A program made the translations under genes and the position numbers. Of a stretch of 64,000 nt of DNA, positions 21,830 to 34,339 are shown one piece after another (the stretch's first letter is position 1; each line of letters begins with the position of its first letter). The notes under the pieces were generated by a model. That model saw only the letters and a program-made list of their open reading frames with translations, did not search any database and was not told the origin of the DNA. Source of the DNA: Bactrocera neohumeralis (Eukaryota > Arthropoda > Insecta > Diptera > Tephritidae); NCBI RefSeq assembly GCF_024586455.1, contig NC_065921.1, positions 21,516,635 through 21,580,634 of the forward strand. Direction: 5' to 3'.

Positions 21830-22180
21830 GTCCTTCTTTTCCCCTAAGCTTTCATTCCTACGTTAAAAAGCTCACTGCATTTCTTCTCCAGCGCTTCCTA
21901 TTTAGAATAAACCCTAACTGCTTCACCTGCTTACAAATTGATGGCTAAAGCCTTATATTGAGGGGTGAGAAACATCTGAGAATGCTTGGAATTCTGCTTC
22001 TAATGAGTCTCTCCAATGTCTTCAATAAAAACGAGGATATCTTGATAAACCTTAAGTACTTGACAGTTTCGTGCGAGTTTGTCGCCCTTCGGAGTGAATG
22101 TGACCTGTCTCCAAGCCACCAGAAAGTGGCGGAATTTAAAGCAGTTTGTGTAGATGAACCAGACTAGCGGCATCACACAT
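21830..22180 (-). pseudogene. Jockey-like reverse transcriptase remnant
   Basis: Minus-strand reading across frameshifts gives VAWRQVTFTPKGDKLARNCQ, a broken SYRPISL/ETLE region, and LEKKC near the end. The WRQ..TFIPKGDK signature marks RT block 1-2 of jockey-type elements. Stops and lost blocks show it is dead. No ends could be defined. Confidence 0.5.
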
Positions 22181-23259
22181 TTATCGCCTTATAAAACTAA
22201 GCAGGTACCGTCCACTAGCGGGGATTTAAAAAGCTTGAATGAGTTTAGCGCCGATGTGAGGCTGAGAAGTCTGTGCAGCCTTCGCGAAGCTCTTTCTCTT
22301 CTTTGGATTGGTTTTGTCGAAAGTGAACAGTAGTAGTTTTACTCAACGTCTAGTAACAAGTCCCATTTTTGAAATACCTCACGGTGGTACGATCATTGAC
22401 GAGCATACATCTAAATCCTGAGGATTCATGGCATCCGTATAGGCTTCCGCAAGAGCTTTATGCGGGGGAAGAGCTTTTGGTTTAATAAATAATGCGATTA
22501 CTAACTGTAATTATGATAAGGGTTTTCTTAATTTGCAGATATGTATTATATCTTCATAGAAATAGATCGACTGTTACATAACCAAATATTAAGGACTACG
22601 CTACCCAAACATATTATTTATTATTTAGATTGGAGTATAAATGTCTGGAGTGCTTCCTTATTGACTTTAAACTAAAAGCTCTACTCGAGATAAATATTTA
22701 GGAAATTTAAGAAATTAACTCACAAAAACTGGAATTAGAACTCCTCCATCATATTTTTATACACACATACATATGAACAATTGTGAATCATGTACGTAAT
22801 ATGATTCATGAATGACAAAACCAGACTATTGTCATTAGATCACCAAATTGTTTACTGTTATTATTTAGTCTGAATGAGAGTGAAATTGCAATTCATGTCG
22901 AAAAGGTTGAAAGTGGAAGACAAAACAATTAATTATGGGACAATCATTTAAAATTACATTAAACGAGCAACGAGTATAACGGTTTATATATACACATGTA
23001 AATGGGTCGCATGCGGAGATGGGCGTTGTACCGTTAATTGTACAGTTTATTAATTTTTATTGTAAAAATCTGCACGAAATCGCTTTATAACAATGGCTTA
23101 TAATATAAACGACCCGGAATGGAGTGAACAGCGTGACATCGATTAGATCACACAGTGTTCGTGCTAATATTTAAAACTGACGTTGAAGTAGTTTAGTAAT
23201 AAAAGTGTAAATTTGTGTTTGGATTCGTAATAAATTTATTTTCAGATTTAGATTTTTAG
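22181..23259. other. Intergenic DNA without recognised feature
   Basis: No convincing coding motif or repeat boundary seen. It is AT-rich from about 22480 onwards. Confidence 0.35.
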
Positions 23260-24250
23260 TAGCTAATTAAAATTTGTAATTAGCAAGTATAGTTTGTTCC
23301 AGATTACGTATACGAGTACAAATATATTTACAATACATACTTGCATCCAGTATGCATTAAAAATAAAGGTAATACTAAAAGCTTTCGGAATCTTTCTTAA
23401 AGTTTCGATAAAATCCCGCCTACCTAGTATACTTATATACGAGGAAAGTGAAGTGACTTTCGAAATTTCGTAGGTCATCACTACAGATTCTATTTTTTAC
23501 ATTATACTATAAGTATAATACCAGCAAACTGAAAAGTACGTGTCGAGCATTTGATAGAGCGTCGCTATAATTAAACCATTTAAAAGCTTTCGAAGCTTTT
23601 TTAAAGTTTGATGTAGAAGTTTGACTTATGACTCAATATATTGAAGGTCTTGACAATAAAAATACCACAAGTGTGTTGTTTGCTTTCAAAAAATTTCAGA
23701 AAATAAACTTTCGTTGATTGATGTAGAAGTTTGACTTAGGTTAGAAGGTCGATCAGAAAGATCTACTTTCAAAAATCAGTAAAACACTTTGAGTCCACCA
23801 CAAATTAGTCAAATCCGGCCACTTCACAAGGTTCAAGAGAAGATATGACTGCCGAGATGTTTCAACCTCAGTCCCGCAAAAGCTGGGCACTGATCGAGGA
23901 GAAAATGCCTGGATTTAAACCGCTTTACCATTATCCATACAATTTTGGCTGCCTCAGCATGTGCGCCTATTGGATTAGTACATAAAAACTATATATGATT
24001 GCGGCAAAATGATTATTGCTGAGAGCAAGTTCAGTAGATTTCTTACATTCCACTCTAAGCAGCCTCAGGATGTGCATTGTGATTTTTGCTGAGAGCAAAT
24101 AGTTCAGTGAATCTCCTACATTCCACTCTAGGCCAAAAGTTTCTCATAGTCTCACCGCAGTTGTTGTCGATCTGCGCTCACGCGAAATCTAAGGGCTAGC
24201 GTTAGAACGGAAGAGGACGATCTCATCCGTATCTAATCGAAACAGGGGTA
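23260..24250. repeat. Low-copy repeat C, copy 2
   Basis: See 20751-21550 for the shared blocks. Here the order is 'aaaatcccgcctacc' (about 23408), 'tttcgaaatttcgtaggtca' (about 23458), 'ctgaaaagtacg' (about 23530), 'gagatgtttcaacctcagtc' (about 23853), and two 'ttccactcta' blocks (about 24047 and 24120), the last part being locally duplicated. A third partial copy lies at 37840-38000. Confidence 0.5.
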
Positions 24251-24322
24251 CCCACTCTTGCAAGCAGTATCGATTTTGTGGACAGCCCTAGTATAAGATC
24301 ATATGTAAGTATGTATATCATC

Positions 24323-24906
24323 TGGTCAAATTTGACCCGAACTGACAAAAAAAAATTATTTTAATCTTTTTTTCTTTATCGAATTTTCGATACACTTGCT
24401 ATATGTCTTGGCTGGGAGGGGCTGTATTTAGATTTTGTTTTTAGGGTGACGGTTAATTTTTGAAGATCCATCATGACAGTTTCAAAGTCATATTCATAAG
24501 CCCACGTCACGTCCCATTGATAAATATAGGATACGCAGTTACGTTGTTAAGAATCCTTTCTGCGACCTCTACTGGACGTCGTTTTTGCAAAAGATTCAAG
24601 CCTTTTGGTACTAGTCTAGCATTGACACGACTCTTACCCAAAAAATTAACCAAAATGTGGCGAGTCGATCCATTAGGCATATTCTGCTATCTTTCTGATG
24701 CCAACATGACGACTTTCAGTTTAATCTTCACTAACAGAGCCTTATGGCTGACTCGTATGAAGCAAGTCTTCGAAGAATTCACGACTTTTACTGAATGCTC
24801 TGTGATTGAACTTTACACGAATATCAAAAGTTTATACTTAGGGAAATATTTATCGAATCGGTTTGCGCGCGCAGTCTAAATGAACCAGTTCGGGTCAAAT
24901 GTGATC
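24323..24906 (-). mobile_element. Internally deleted mariner-like element
   Basis: Terminal inverted repeats: left TGGTCAAATTTGACCCGAAC at 24323, right the inverse TGATCACATTTGACCCGAAC ending near 24906, about 20 of 22 bases identical. Inside, minus-strand reading across breaks gives RVNARLVPKRLN, QKRRRVEV, a NVTAYPIF-like region and a degraded EYDFET segment. These are the linker and first catalytic region of a mariner transposase. The rest is missing, giving about 580 bp. Confidence 0.7.
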
Positions 24907-26380
24907 ATCAGGGATAATAAAAACATTTTTATAATTTTCAAGACTTCCTATATATTTATACGTATATATGTATGTAGGTATATTTGTCACTTTAATTTGT
25001 TCCGAATTCTATTAATGGCACATTTTTTTATGTATGTTTGTATCCGTATTGAATCATTTTCTAAAATGTTAACATTTCTGGGAATAATTTTCCAGCTATG
25101 CTTCATAGTCACATATTTGCCATATCCGCAAAGCTACCTAATTTGAAAAAAAGTGAAAAATGTAAAAATAATATGAGAACGAAATAAAAATTGTCAACAG
25201 CGCCATTTGATCGCCTTCATGCGCCAAGTTAATTAATGTAATTTTATTTCTTATTAAAGCTGAGCTCATTGCCACCGTTCAACAAGCGTTCAAGAAAATT
25301 GCTGTGCCATGAAAGCAATTCATGTACTACTTGTGGCAGCAATGAGGGGGAATACATGTACATATGTGCACATCGCCAACCTGTAGTTGATACATGAGTC
25401 ATGTTGAATGCCACCAGCTAACTAATCAAGCGGCGCAGCGAGCACTTGCAAGGCGGCATTTTTGCTTTTTTCTGCAAACGTTGAAAACTCGACTGGCTGC
25501 CAACAAATGAAGTATTGAACACAGTGAGTGCGAAAGAGTATACTTATAGCAAATTTTATTTTATGAAGTAAAAAGCCAATGGTCACCCATTAATACATAT
25601 CTACAGGCATACCGACATGCACATGTAAGCGCATATCCGCAAGATGCTTGGATGAAACCATAATTAAGGCGATATTTCAAACGGATGAGATGTGGATGGC
25701 TGCTTGGTGCGTCGCCACCAAACCATGTGTGTCATTCTGTGAGTGCTAGTGTGAGTATGGTGCCATAAACGGTGAATGGCGTGCTGTATCGTCGTTGATT
25801 TGGAAGATGGGTAGAAATTGTGCTTCATAAATTATTAAAGTATAAATGTATATTTTGCCATGAACTTCGCTGCTCTTTAAGGTTAAATGTTCATATCGGA
25901 ATAGTTGAACTAACGATTGCTCAAGTAGTCTTAATTTAAATTAATTTTTTTTCAGTGGAAAATATTTTGCGTGTACATTAAGGAAATTAAAAGGTCTATA
26001 AAGACTATTTGATAATTTACGCGTTCTAAAGATGAGTGCCATATTAAAGGAAATAAGATATATATATATAGTACATACATATATAATAAAACCTCTGTCA
26101 TCTTTACCCTCTGCAGTTGAGCTTCCATTTTGCTCCGAACTGTTGAACAGGGGTTGGACCCCATACGCGCATTACACGCACACCATTCACACAGAATCGA
26201 ACCCTTGCACGCCTTCGCCGCCTAAACAATTCACACGCAAACAACCCTATCTGTTCAGCATTCTGACTAGTGGAAATCACATCACTAACATCTAAACGTC
26301 CATCAGTCCAGCTAATCCCCATACCACCCAGATCCCTTATGTCCGAGTACGTTCTGCAATTACATACACCAGTCCTTTAC
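24907..26380. other. Intergenic DNA, nothing recognised
   Basis: AT-rich to about 26100. From about 26130 to 26380 GC rises, which may mark the decayed end of the R1-like element that follows. The opposed ORFs at 26032-26322 lack motifs. Confidence 0.35.
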
Positions 26381-27080
26381 CCCGCCCCTCAAAAACAACC
26401 GGACCTATCAGACAGATGCCTCTGATGCAAAATGTATTCAGAGGCGCATTCCCCGTAAGCAGAAAGTCTGGGTTACCCTCAACAAACCCAACGTCTCGAA
26501 TGTACTCATAAGTGACTCGGCCGTTAGGACTATTTTCTCAACGGTCTTGCCGCCTATCATCTAGAAGCCTCCTGCTCCCTAGATATCTCTCCCTCTCCAC
26601 ATCATCATCGGAAATCCAGTCATTTCGCAGCAATGACACACTCAAGCGCCTTCTTAACCTGAATACAACAGCATGCTGTATGACAATCAGGTCAAGAGTG
26701 CACATACCTGATCCTGACCCCGTTCACCCGGACAATCGGTGGACGAACCGGCGACAATCTACTCTTAAGCAGTAGGGTAACCGTTTTTTTCATCGATATG
26801 TCCACCCTCACCCCTAAATCCCTACGCTCTAATAGGTGTCCTCTAGCCTGCTGTAGTTCAGACCGCGAGCCACCTTCGACCAGAAGAAGAAGATCGTCCG
26901 CATACGCAAAACACTTACAGAGTGGCTCGAGCTGAGCTTAAGCAGAGAGTCCATCACGAACCACTCCAATCTCCACACTCCCATTCATATCAACTAGAGA
27001 GGCCTCTCCGTCTGAAAAGTAACTCCGCAAAACAGTAATTACCGGCAGCCAAGCTCCTCCAGCCGTTCGTGAAAATATCG
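26380..27080 (-). pseudogene. R1-clade non-LTR reverse transcriptase remnant
   Basis: Minus-strand frame near 26940-26695 reads CKCFAYADDLLLLVEGGSRS, then ELQQARGHLLERRDLGVRVD and, after KKTVTLLLK, SRLSPVRPPIVRVNGVRIRY. YADDLLLLV is RT block 5 with both catalytic Asp. The following ..KT..MLLKG pattern and RPP segment are characteristic of R1-type elements. Upstream, YFSDGEASLVDMNGSVEIGV leads into a deletion that removed the CPQGS block. Interrupted by stops, so inactive. Confidence 0.75.
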
Positions 27081-27084
27081 TGTC

Positions 27085-27320
27085 CAATAAACAAGTGATC
27101 ATTTTCAACGATCAGTTTGTTTGACAGCTATATGCTATAGTGGTCCGATCTGAACAATATGTTAGGAAATTGAAGTGTTATCTTCGACAATAAGTTATGC
27201 CAAATATCATGAATATGCCTTGTAAAATAAAAAAAATGTTCCATACGAGATCTTTATTTTCGGTCAGATTGTTTGGCAGATATGCAACGATTATCTCCAA
27301 AACTGAGGCACAAGTTTTCT
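27085..27320 (-). repeat. Repeat A, internal units, inverted
   Basis: On the minus strand two consecutive units are visible, with 'catatagctgtcaaacaaact', 'gatcggaccactatagcata' and a 'ttggcataacttatt' block. The first flank adjoins the R1-like fragment. Confidence 0.65.
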
Positions 27321-27397
27321 TACATACAGACGGAAAGATGGACTAAATTAAGTCGATCTATTTCGTTACGCTGATCATTCATACTTATATACACGTA

Positions 27398-27752
27398 CAG
27401 TAGAGGCCCGCTAATCCGGATCAATTAAAACCGGCCCCTATCCGGAATATAAGGAAATCCGGATTACCAAAGACATATCAGAACTATGTATTATGAAAAA
27501 ATATTTATAAATTTCTGTTTGTTTATTGTAACAAATAATACACATGTTCCAAAAAAAACAAAAAAACTTAAACCAATAAAGCATAAAAGCGAATGTAGGG
27601 AATAATAAACATGTGATCCGGATTAGAGAATACGGATAGAGAATGTCGGTCCGGATTACAAGAGACATAATAGAAATTTTGAGTTTTTTAACCCTGTCCG
27701 GATTACAGTGGAATCCGGATTAGGCCGTGTGCGGATTAGCGGGCCTCTACTG
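27398..27752. mobile_element. pogo/Tigger-like MITE
   Basis: 355 bp with near-perfect terminal inverted repeats of about 22 bp beginning CAGTAGAGGCCCGCTAATCC at 27398 and ending with the inverse at 27752. Both sides carry TA. The CAGT start, TA duplication and 'ctaatccgga' sub-terminal repeats are typical of pogo-group elements. Three further 'atccggatta' copies occur inside. The minus-strand ORF of 76 codons has no transposase motif, so the element is non-autonomous. Confidence 0.88.
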
Positions 27753-28779
27753 TATAATGTATAAAGCCCCTGGCGTCTACTTCTCAGTATTAACAACTTC
27801 AGGGACAACTTAATCTACTAAGTTCAGGGTATAAAATATAAATTTCCATGTTTATATTCAAGTATACTTAAACATAAATATAGCGATTAATACATATGTA
27901 CATATGTATGTATATATAACGATTAATCACATATGCCTCGCTCATTCATATCTTTTTATTCCAAGATTTTGCATATCACGCGTTGAAAAGCGGTCAATCG
28001 TAAAATGAAGTCGCATCTTTCGGCTGATCAATGGCATATGTTGTATATACTACATGCAAAAAACGAGTGTGATTTCACTTTTAACTGTAACTGCTAATAT
28101 ATGGTACATATGCACTATATACAAATGTATGTAAATCGCTAACAGAGTTCAATCCGAAGTTACTAAAGCGTGTTATCAAAGAAAAATGTTTCACCAAGGG
28201 AAAGTATTTCGCCATAATTCGCAACAATTTGTTCATATTTTCAGTTACGTATTGGCATATTGTTCATTTAACCATTTAACTGGCTAAGGTGTTTTCCCAT
28301 GTTTTCACATGATGCACTAGAAAAAAATGGTAGGAGAGTTTCACTCTTAAGCAAGCGAACTATGAACTGTGCTCTTACGGTTGCAATTTTTATTATTGAG
28401 GTGCGTAATGCTAATCAAAAACTATTGAGATAAAATATGGTATATTCGATACAAACTTAACTAAATGGAAGAAATTTAATATATAATATGAAGGAATGTC
28501 ATCCAGAGGTGTTATATTATTATATTAGGAGCATGAAGGTTAGAAAAAGATCGAGACCAATTTCATCGCAATGTTGGATATAGGGGAAGGTTAGAAGGAT
28601 ACAAATAAACTAAAAAATTCCCAAAAAAAATATACATATATATTTTATTAAGATAACTCACAAGTTTATTGATCAACATATTCATTTGGATTTAAATCAG
28701 CTGGAATAACGAAAATCTTGTATATGGGGCTGGGGTAATTCACGGACCGTTTTTCCGTTTTCAAATCCAATTTATAGTA
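27753..28779. other. Intergenic DNA, nothing recognised
   Basis: AT-rich with TACATA microsatellite at about 27890-27920. No gene or repeat boundary was identified. Confidence 0.35.
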
Positions 28780-28945
28780 TATCTAAGAAACTCGGTAAAT
28801 CTGCGGCAGAGACGTTTGATATGATCAAGCAGGCCTACCCAGAGGCTGCTTTAGTAAGAAGTGGTGTGTTTCGGTGCCACTAGGCCTTTTTGAAGTTCCG
28901 GGAAGAGGTCGCTGATGAAGACCATCACTTTTTAACTTAAAGTGC
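28780..28945 (+). mobile_element. Mariner N-terminal fragment
   Basis: Plus-strand reading gives KKLGKSAAETFDMIKQAYPE, AALVRSGVFRCH, a stop, and AFLKFREEVADEDH. This matches the first helix-turn-helix of mariner transposases (KLGKTA.ET..M...YG...RS.VF.WH.RF..GRE...D). Nothing downstream of this domain survives. Confidence 0.65.
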
Positions 28946-30039
28946 CGATAAAGCTTGGTTGAAAAATAATGTCAAAAATCAAGAATATTAAATACATATA
29001 TTATTTTAAAAATTGCAAAAATTTCTTGAAAATAGATACCGAACTTCTTACTTTATTAAATAACTGTTCCACCAAAATGTAAGCATGTTAAAATAAAAAT
29101 AAAAAATAATTTAGTAACAGTCAGTTTTCTCAAACTTGTTACTCACAAAAAGTTATCGTTCTTAACTTTTTTAATTTCTTTCATAGTTTTCTTCATTTGT
29201 AGAATTGAAACAAAATTTTTAATTATATACTATAAATAGCAAATCAAAACAATTTATATGCCTACAAATTTTACTATTGTGTGCTTTATTTCGATTTTCT
29301 TTTCAATGCAACACCATAATTATACGATCGGAATTATTTTTTAATGAGCTAAGTGGACTCACATCTGCGCTGTTTCGTTCATTGCTGGAATATTAAGTTT
29401 GATGACGTTTTTCAGCGGCTTTTGTTTTGTCATAACAACGTCAAAAATATTACTCATGCCAAAATAAATAAATACATTTATGTTTATGTACATATATAAT
29501 CATATAGTATATGACATATATGTAGGTAAATACTCGTATGAAGTGGCAAACAAAACACCTGCCATTTGAGAGGTGAAATTGAAAATGAAGAATTGTAAAA
29601 TTTTGCATAATTTACAAAGCAAAAAAGCAAATGAGTAGTGGATTAACGAGAATATACAAATGAATGAAATCGGTGCGAAATTATTTGTTATTATTTGCAT
29701 TGGAGAAAAAAATAAATAAAACAAAGCAAAAAAAAAAAACTTAAAATAAAAATTAAAAAAAAAATGAAAAAAATAAACAAAAAGACTTAAAAAATATATG
29801 TATATTATTGGGGAAATAATAAAATAAATAACATAGGAAGTGGGCAAATAAAGAAACCACATTGCACAGTCATAAATTTTGCCGGCATGTTTAAAATGCC
29901 GAAATGCTTTTAAATATATGTATATGTACGTACGTATATGGCATTTATTTAAACAAGTGCATTCTTATCAGTGCTGAAAACGTTTGGAGTATTCAAAAGC
30001 TTTTTTAAATATTGGATGCCATAATTTTTTATATATTAT
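28946..30039. other. Intergenic DNA, nothing recognised
   Basis: AT-rich; contains an A-rich tract at about 29700-29800. The minus-strand ORF at 29500-29862 is a Phe/Leu/Tyr-rich translation of that tract and is rejected. Confidence 0.4.
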
Positions 30040-31215
30040 ATGTTTTTATACTCTTGTAACATGTTGCTACAGGGTGTTATAGTTTTATTCGCCTAACGGT
30101 TGTACGTATCAACTAAGCGAAATGGATATTACACATATATAGTATATAAATGATCAGAATGCCGAGAAAAGTTGAAATCCGGGTGACTGTCTGTCTGTCC
30201 GTCCGTCCGTGCAAGCTGTAACTTGAGTAAAAATTCAGATAGTTTGATAAAAATTGGTTTGCGCGTTCCTTAGTACTCGTATAAAAGTACGAGTTCGTTG
30301 ATGGGAATAATCAGACCAGTGTTACGCCCACAAATCGACATTAACTGAAAACCTATAAAGTGTCATACAGAAGCACTAAATTAAGATCTAATTTGGCACA
30401 GGGGATCGCAGTAGCCAGGGGCACCTTTGGGAAAAAGTTTTTGAAAAAGTGAGCGTGGCCCCGCCGTCTAATAAGTTTAATATATACATATATTTCCTAC
30501 CACTAAAGCTACAGCAAACAAATTCGCTCGGCACGAATACTACAAGAACTCCTACCGATAGTATAAAAATGGATGAAATTGAATGAAAACCCGGCTAACG
30601 CTTTATGGGAGCCGGGTTAAAAATTGGATGATTCTTTTCATATTCCAATCGACTAATTTCAGATTTAGTACATAGCGATTTTCTTATATTCGTTTATCAC
30701 ATACCTTTCATATAGCACAATTTTAAATTTCTTTTGATTCTCTCACTTTCAAGTATAGAAACCAAAAAGCAATTAATATAATGGGTTAAAACTATGCACG
30801 AATAATGATATTAGAGTATGCAATTTTATGGTCCAAAATTTGTCCAAATCCAACCAAAACTGTTCAAGTCTCTAAGTACCGAATATGTGGACCTCAGTAT
30901 CTATAGTTGACTTTTGACCGAAAATATCGATCAATGTGTGTGAAATACAGACAGAGCCCTTTCCATACAATAGTATCTCTGTGTATCAAAAATGGGTTGA
31001 ATCGGGTCAATACTTCCTTGAGCCTCCATATATTTTGTGCCCTAAATAAATAAAATTGAGTGAAAACTTGACTTAGCCCCTATATATAGTATGTAACTAA
31101 TACCTGATATTTTGCATGATTTCGCAGTCTTTAATCTCAAGGTTTGATTTCAAGTTGCAAGAGAATAGAATGTTCTGTTACACCCGAGCTTAGCGCTTTC
31201 TTACTTGCTAATATT
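30040..31215 (+). repeat. Repeat B, near full-length copy
   Basis: Begins with 'tatactcttgtaacatgttg' and 'ctacagggtgttatag', then the diagnostic 'gaaatccgggtgactgtctg' followed by (TCCG)n. It continues with tephritid-type blocks ('gtgtcatacag', 'gatcgcagtag', 'gggcgtggc'-like, 'gaatatgtggacc') and ends with the 3' signature 'agaatgttctgttacacccg' and 'agcttagc'. No reading frame. It appears to be a widespread non-autonomous element about 1.2 kb long; class is unresolved. Confidence 0.75.
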
Positions 31216-31999
31216 TTATTTGCTAAATTTAGCTATGAGTACATAAAAATTGCCAACTAAACTTGAATTTAACTACATTTTACATTGAAATTTCTTTTTT
31301 ATTAGAATTGTGTGATGTGAGTTTTCAGAATAATCGACTGTTAATCACACTTTTTGCAGAATTTACAAATATTGTTTTGAAATTTGAGTGAAATATCTTT
31401 GCAAATTTCATCCAGATTCTATGAATTGCACTCAAATTTCAAAATAATTTTTGTAGGTTCTAACCAAAAGAAATTCTGAGAATAGTGTGAAACATTTAAG
31501 CAGTCGACTCTTCTGAAAATTCATAACATTGGCGTTGGGCTAGAATGTTCAAACATTGGAATTTTTGATTTTGGCTTAAATTTCACTTTAGGGTTTTAAA
31601 ACATTATTCCAAAATTATTTTTTCAGTAGTGAATGAAATTTTCGTTCGGTTCATTCAGCTTCATCACGTAAAACTTTTAACACGTTTTTTTCGAAACCGT
31701 ATTTTTCCAACCTTGCTACGATTGTACTCGATTAGATTAAAAAAATTTTATTTAATTTATTCGGTCAAGAATTGAACATTTTATTAGAGGATCGCCATTT
31801 TGCGAAACACTGATGAAAAGTTAAAATCGCATTTATTTTACTAACCAGCCTTATGTACATAGACTAAAATTACGTTTACTATTTTTTTTCAGATGGTACA
31901 AGTTCTTAGATTCATCGACGAAGGTAGAGGACCTGTTGAAACAGTTGATTTCGAAAAGTGGTTCGGTAGTAGATATTTTTTACTCTAAAGGAAGCGGCG
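31216..31999. other. Intergenic DNA, nothing recognised
   Basis: AT-rich with no identified feature. Confidence 0.35.
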
Positions 32000-32575
32000 G
32001 TGACCCTATAATGTAAGTGTTTAAATGTCCGTCTCTTTATCCGTCTGTCTGTCTTTATATATGAGAAAAATTCTCTCAGTTTTTTAGATATCGATCTGTA
32101 ATTATGCAAACGTACTTTTCTAGCCAAGAAGCTGCGGAAGCCGAAGGATCCGCCGGCATATAGCTGCCATACAAACTGACCGATCTAACTCAAGTCTTTG
32201 TTGGGAAAACCTTTTTACTTAACAGTTATCGTCTCGAATCTTGGCATAAACTATTAGCACAGCCTTCGCTACAACCTCTTAAGAAAGTGCTCAGATCGGC
32301 CAACACACAGAAATTGTTCAGATAGGACAACTATAACATACAAGAGCTTGCATGGAAAACTTTTTGATATGATGAAATATATTCACGAAATTTTGCAAGA
32401 ATTATTGTCTATAACAATAATATAATTTTTGAAGAAGTTTTTCAGATCGGATTCCAAGAGCATCTAGCTGTCATACAAACTGAACAATCGGAATCAACTT
32501 CTTGTAAGGAATTTTTTTGTATCTGTAAAGGGTATTATAGCTTTAGTGTGACCGAAGTTTACGTTTTTTCATGTT
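32000..32575 (+). repeat. Repeat A, nearly complete copy
   Basis: Shows the whole order: 'gtccgtctc...ccgtctgtctgtc', 'ttttagatatcgatctg', 'gcaaacgta', 'caagaagctgcgg', then at least two internal units with 'catatagctgccatacaaac' and 'cagatcgga', and finally 'gggtattatagctttagtg' plus 'accgaag'. This is the reference copy used here for recognising the others. Confidence 0.75.
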
Positions 32576-34339
32576 TTTTCTTCACTCCTTAAAAGAAATG
32601 GCAAAGTTAGGTCTTTTTTGGAGACTGATCTAACCCCATAAGCGAACACGAGAGTATCGTTTATGTAACTGGAATGAACCAGGAATTAATTCGGCAGTTT
32701 TCTTCAAAAATCTCCTGGGAATTTTTCCTACTGCTACAATAACAACAATCACTTAGCGAAAAACAATTTATACGAATTGCTTATTTTATATATTTAACAT
32801 TCTTAAAGTGTTGAATTTTAAGTCTTATTGTGAAATTTTGAGGTATAATGGCACCATACTCTTCAGCTTTAAACGCGAAAGTGGTGTCTACACCAATAAA
32901 GAAGAAGAAAATGGCATCAGTTATACGATCACTGTATTGAAAATAGTTACATATGTACATATGTAAGCATATTTATATCGCACAATATGCAAAAATGACC
33001 AATGAAGGTCGCTATAAAAATATGAAAAAATGCACTGAAAACAAAACGTGCCGGTGTAGAAAAGTCGTTGCATTTCTGCAGACCTCACTTGTGCGTCATA
33101 TGCCCATATACTTGGGTATGTTTATAACACAACTTAAACGTCAGAAAGTTTGTATGCATGAGGGCCATTTCCGACGTTGCACGCAAGACACTGGCTGCAT
33201 TTCCTGCATACATATAAGTAATGTTTGCAAGCACTTTTGCCGCAACTCCACGCCGTAGAGCTTTCGATAGTTTTCGTTTCCAGGCAATTTACAGCGGTTT
33301 CCTGAGTCATTAGACGCGCGACAAATGTTGTCACTTTGTAGCAAACACGACACATACATACATTACGTATAAGAAACACAAAAAGGGATAAAAAAAATAA
33401 TTGAAATTAAAAATAAATAACAACAACTTCTTTCTTCCACTGTGATAACACGCATCCATTAGCGCGTGGACAGTGCAGAAGACGTTTGATCGCATATAAG
33501 GCGATTTTTATGTGGTTCTTGGTTTCTATGGTCACTTTTTTATGTATTTGCATCCGGTGCGCCGATAGCCGCCAACACGGTCACTCTTTTACATACTATG
33601 CATGTGTGTGTATGTGTATTTATGCACGCAGACTGTCGCCACTGTCCACCAACACCGCCCAACCGTTTTGCCGACGACTAACCCGTTTTGTTCTTTCACT
33701 CGTTATGTGCTTCCACATGCATAAGTAGGTTTGCATTAAACGTAAAATTTTGCACTAAACACTTTTATTCTTGTTTTGTTCAATTTTTCACTGCTTCATT
33801 TACCATTGCTTTTTAGTTGTATTTAAATTTTTTTATTTAATTTTAATGCACATACTATTTATTACACATTCAATTTGCCGCAGTTCAGTTTACCGTGTGC
33901 CTCATGAGCGTCGCGCATGCGTACCTCCGTACCGTTTCGAAACTTAAACGCGTATGCGCTGCATGCAACCAAATCAGCGTAGCCGATGTCTCCAGACCAG
34001 CCAGCATACAGCCATCCATTAGCAGTTGGCTAAAAACACCACATCAGTGCTAGCAACGAGCGCCAACGAGCAAAGTCACTGCCACATGCTGAGTGTGTCG
34101 AGAGCGTTGTGCTGTGCACAAAGCGGGACAGAGGGTTCTTTTGAAAATACTAAGTGGTAGAATTAATAAATAAATATTTATATTTGGAGTTAGTTGGCGT
34201 GAGTTAGAATATTTTTTATTATGGAGTGATTGTATACGGAAATGTTTAACAGGTGGACGGAGAAGAACTTTCTGTGAGAGGTCGTCACTAAAACTTAATC
34301 TATACATTAGCTTTTAAGTTAGACCTAAAACAAAAGATA
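32576..34339. other. Intergenic DNA, possible promoter-like GC-richer patches
   Basis: The intervals at about 33040-33330, 33560-33700 and 33890-34130 are less AT-rich than their surroundings, but no splice-supported exon or protein motif could be read. Opposed ORFs here overlap and look like shadows. No gene is called. Confidence 0.35.

Noticed and set aside
24460..24879. 139-codon plus ORF
   Set aside because: It is antisense to a mariner remnant bounded by terminal repeats.
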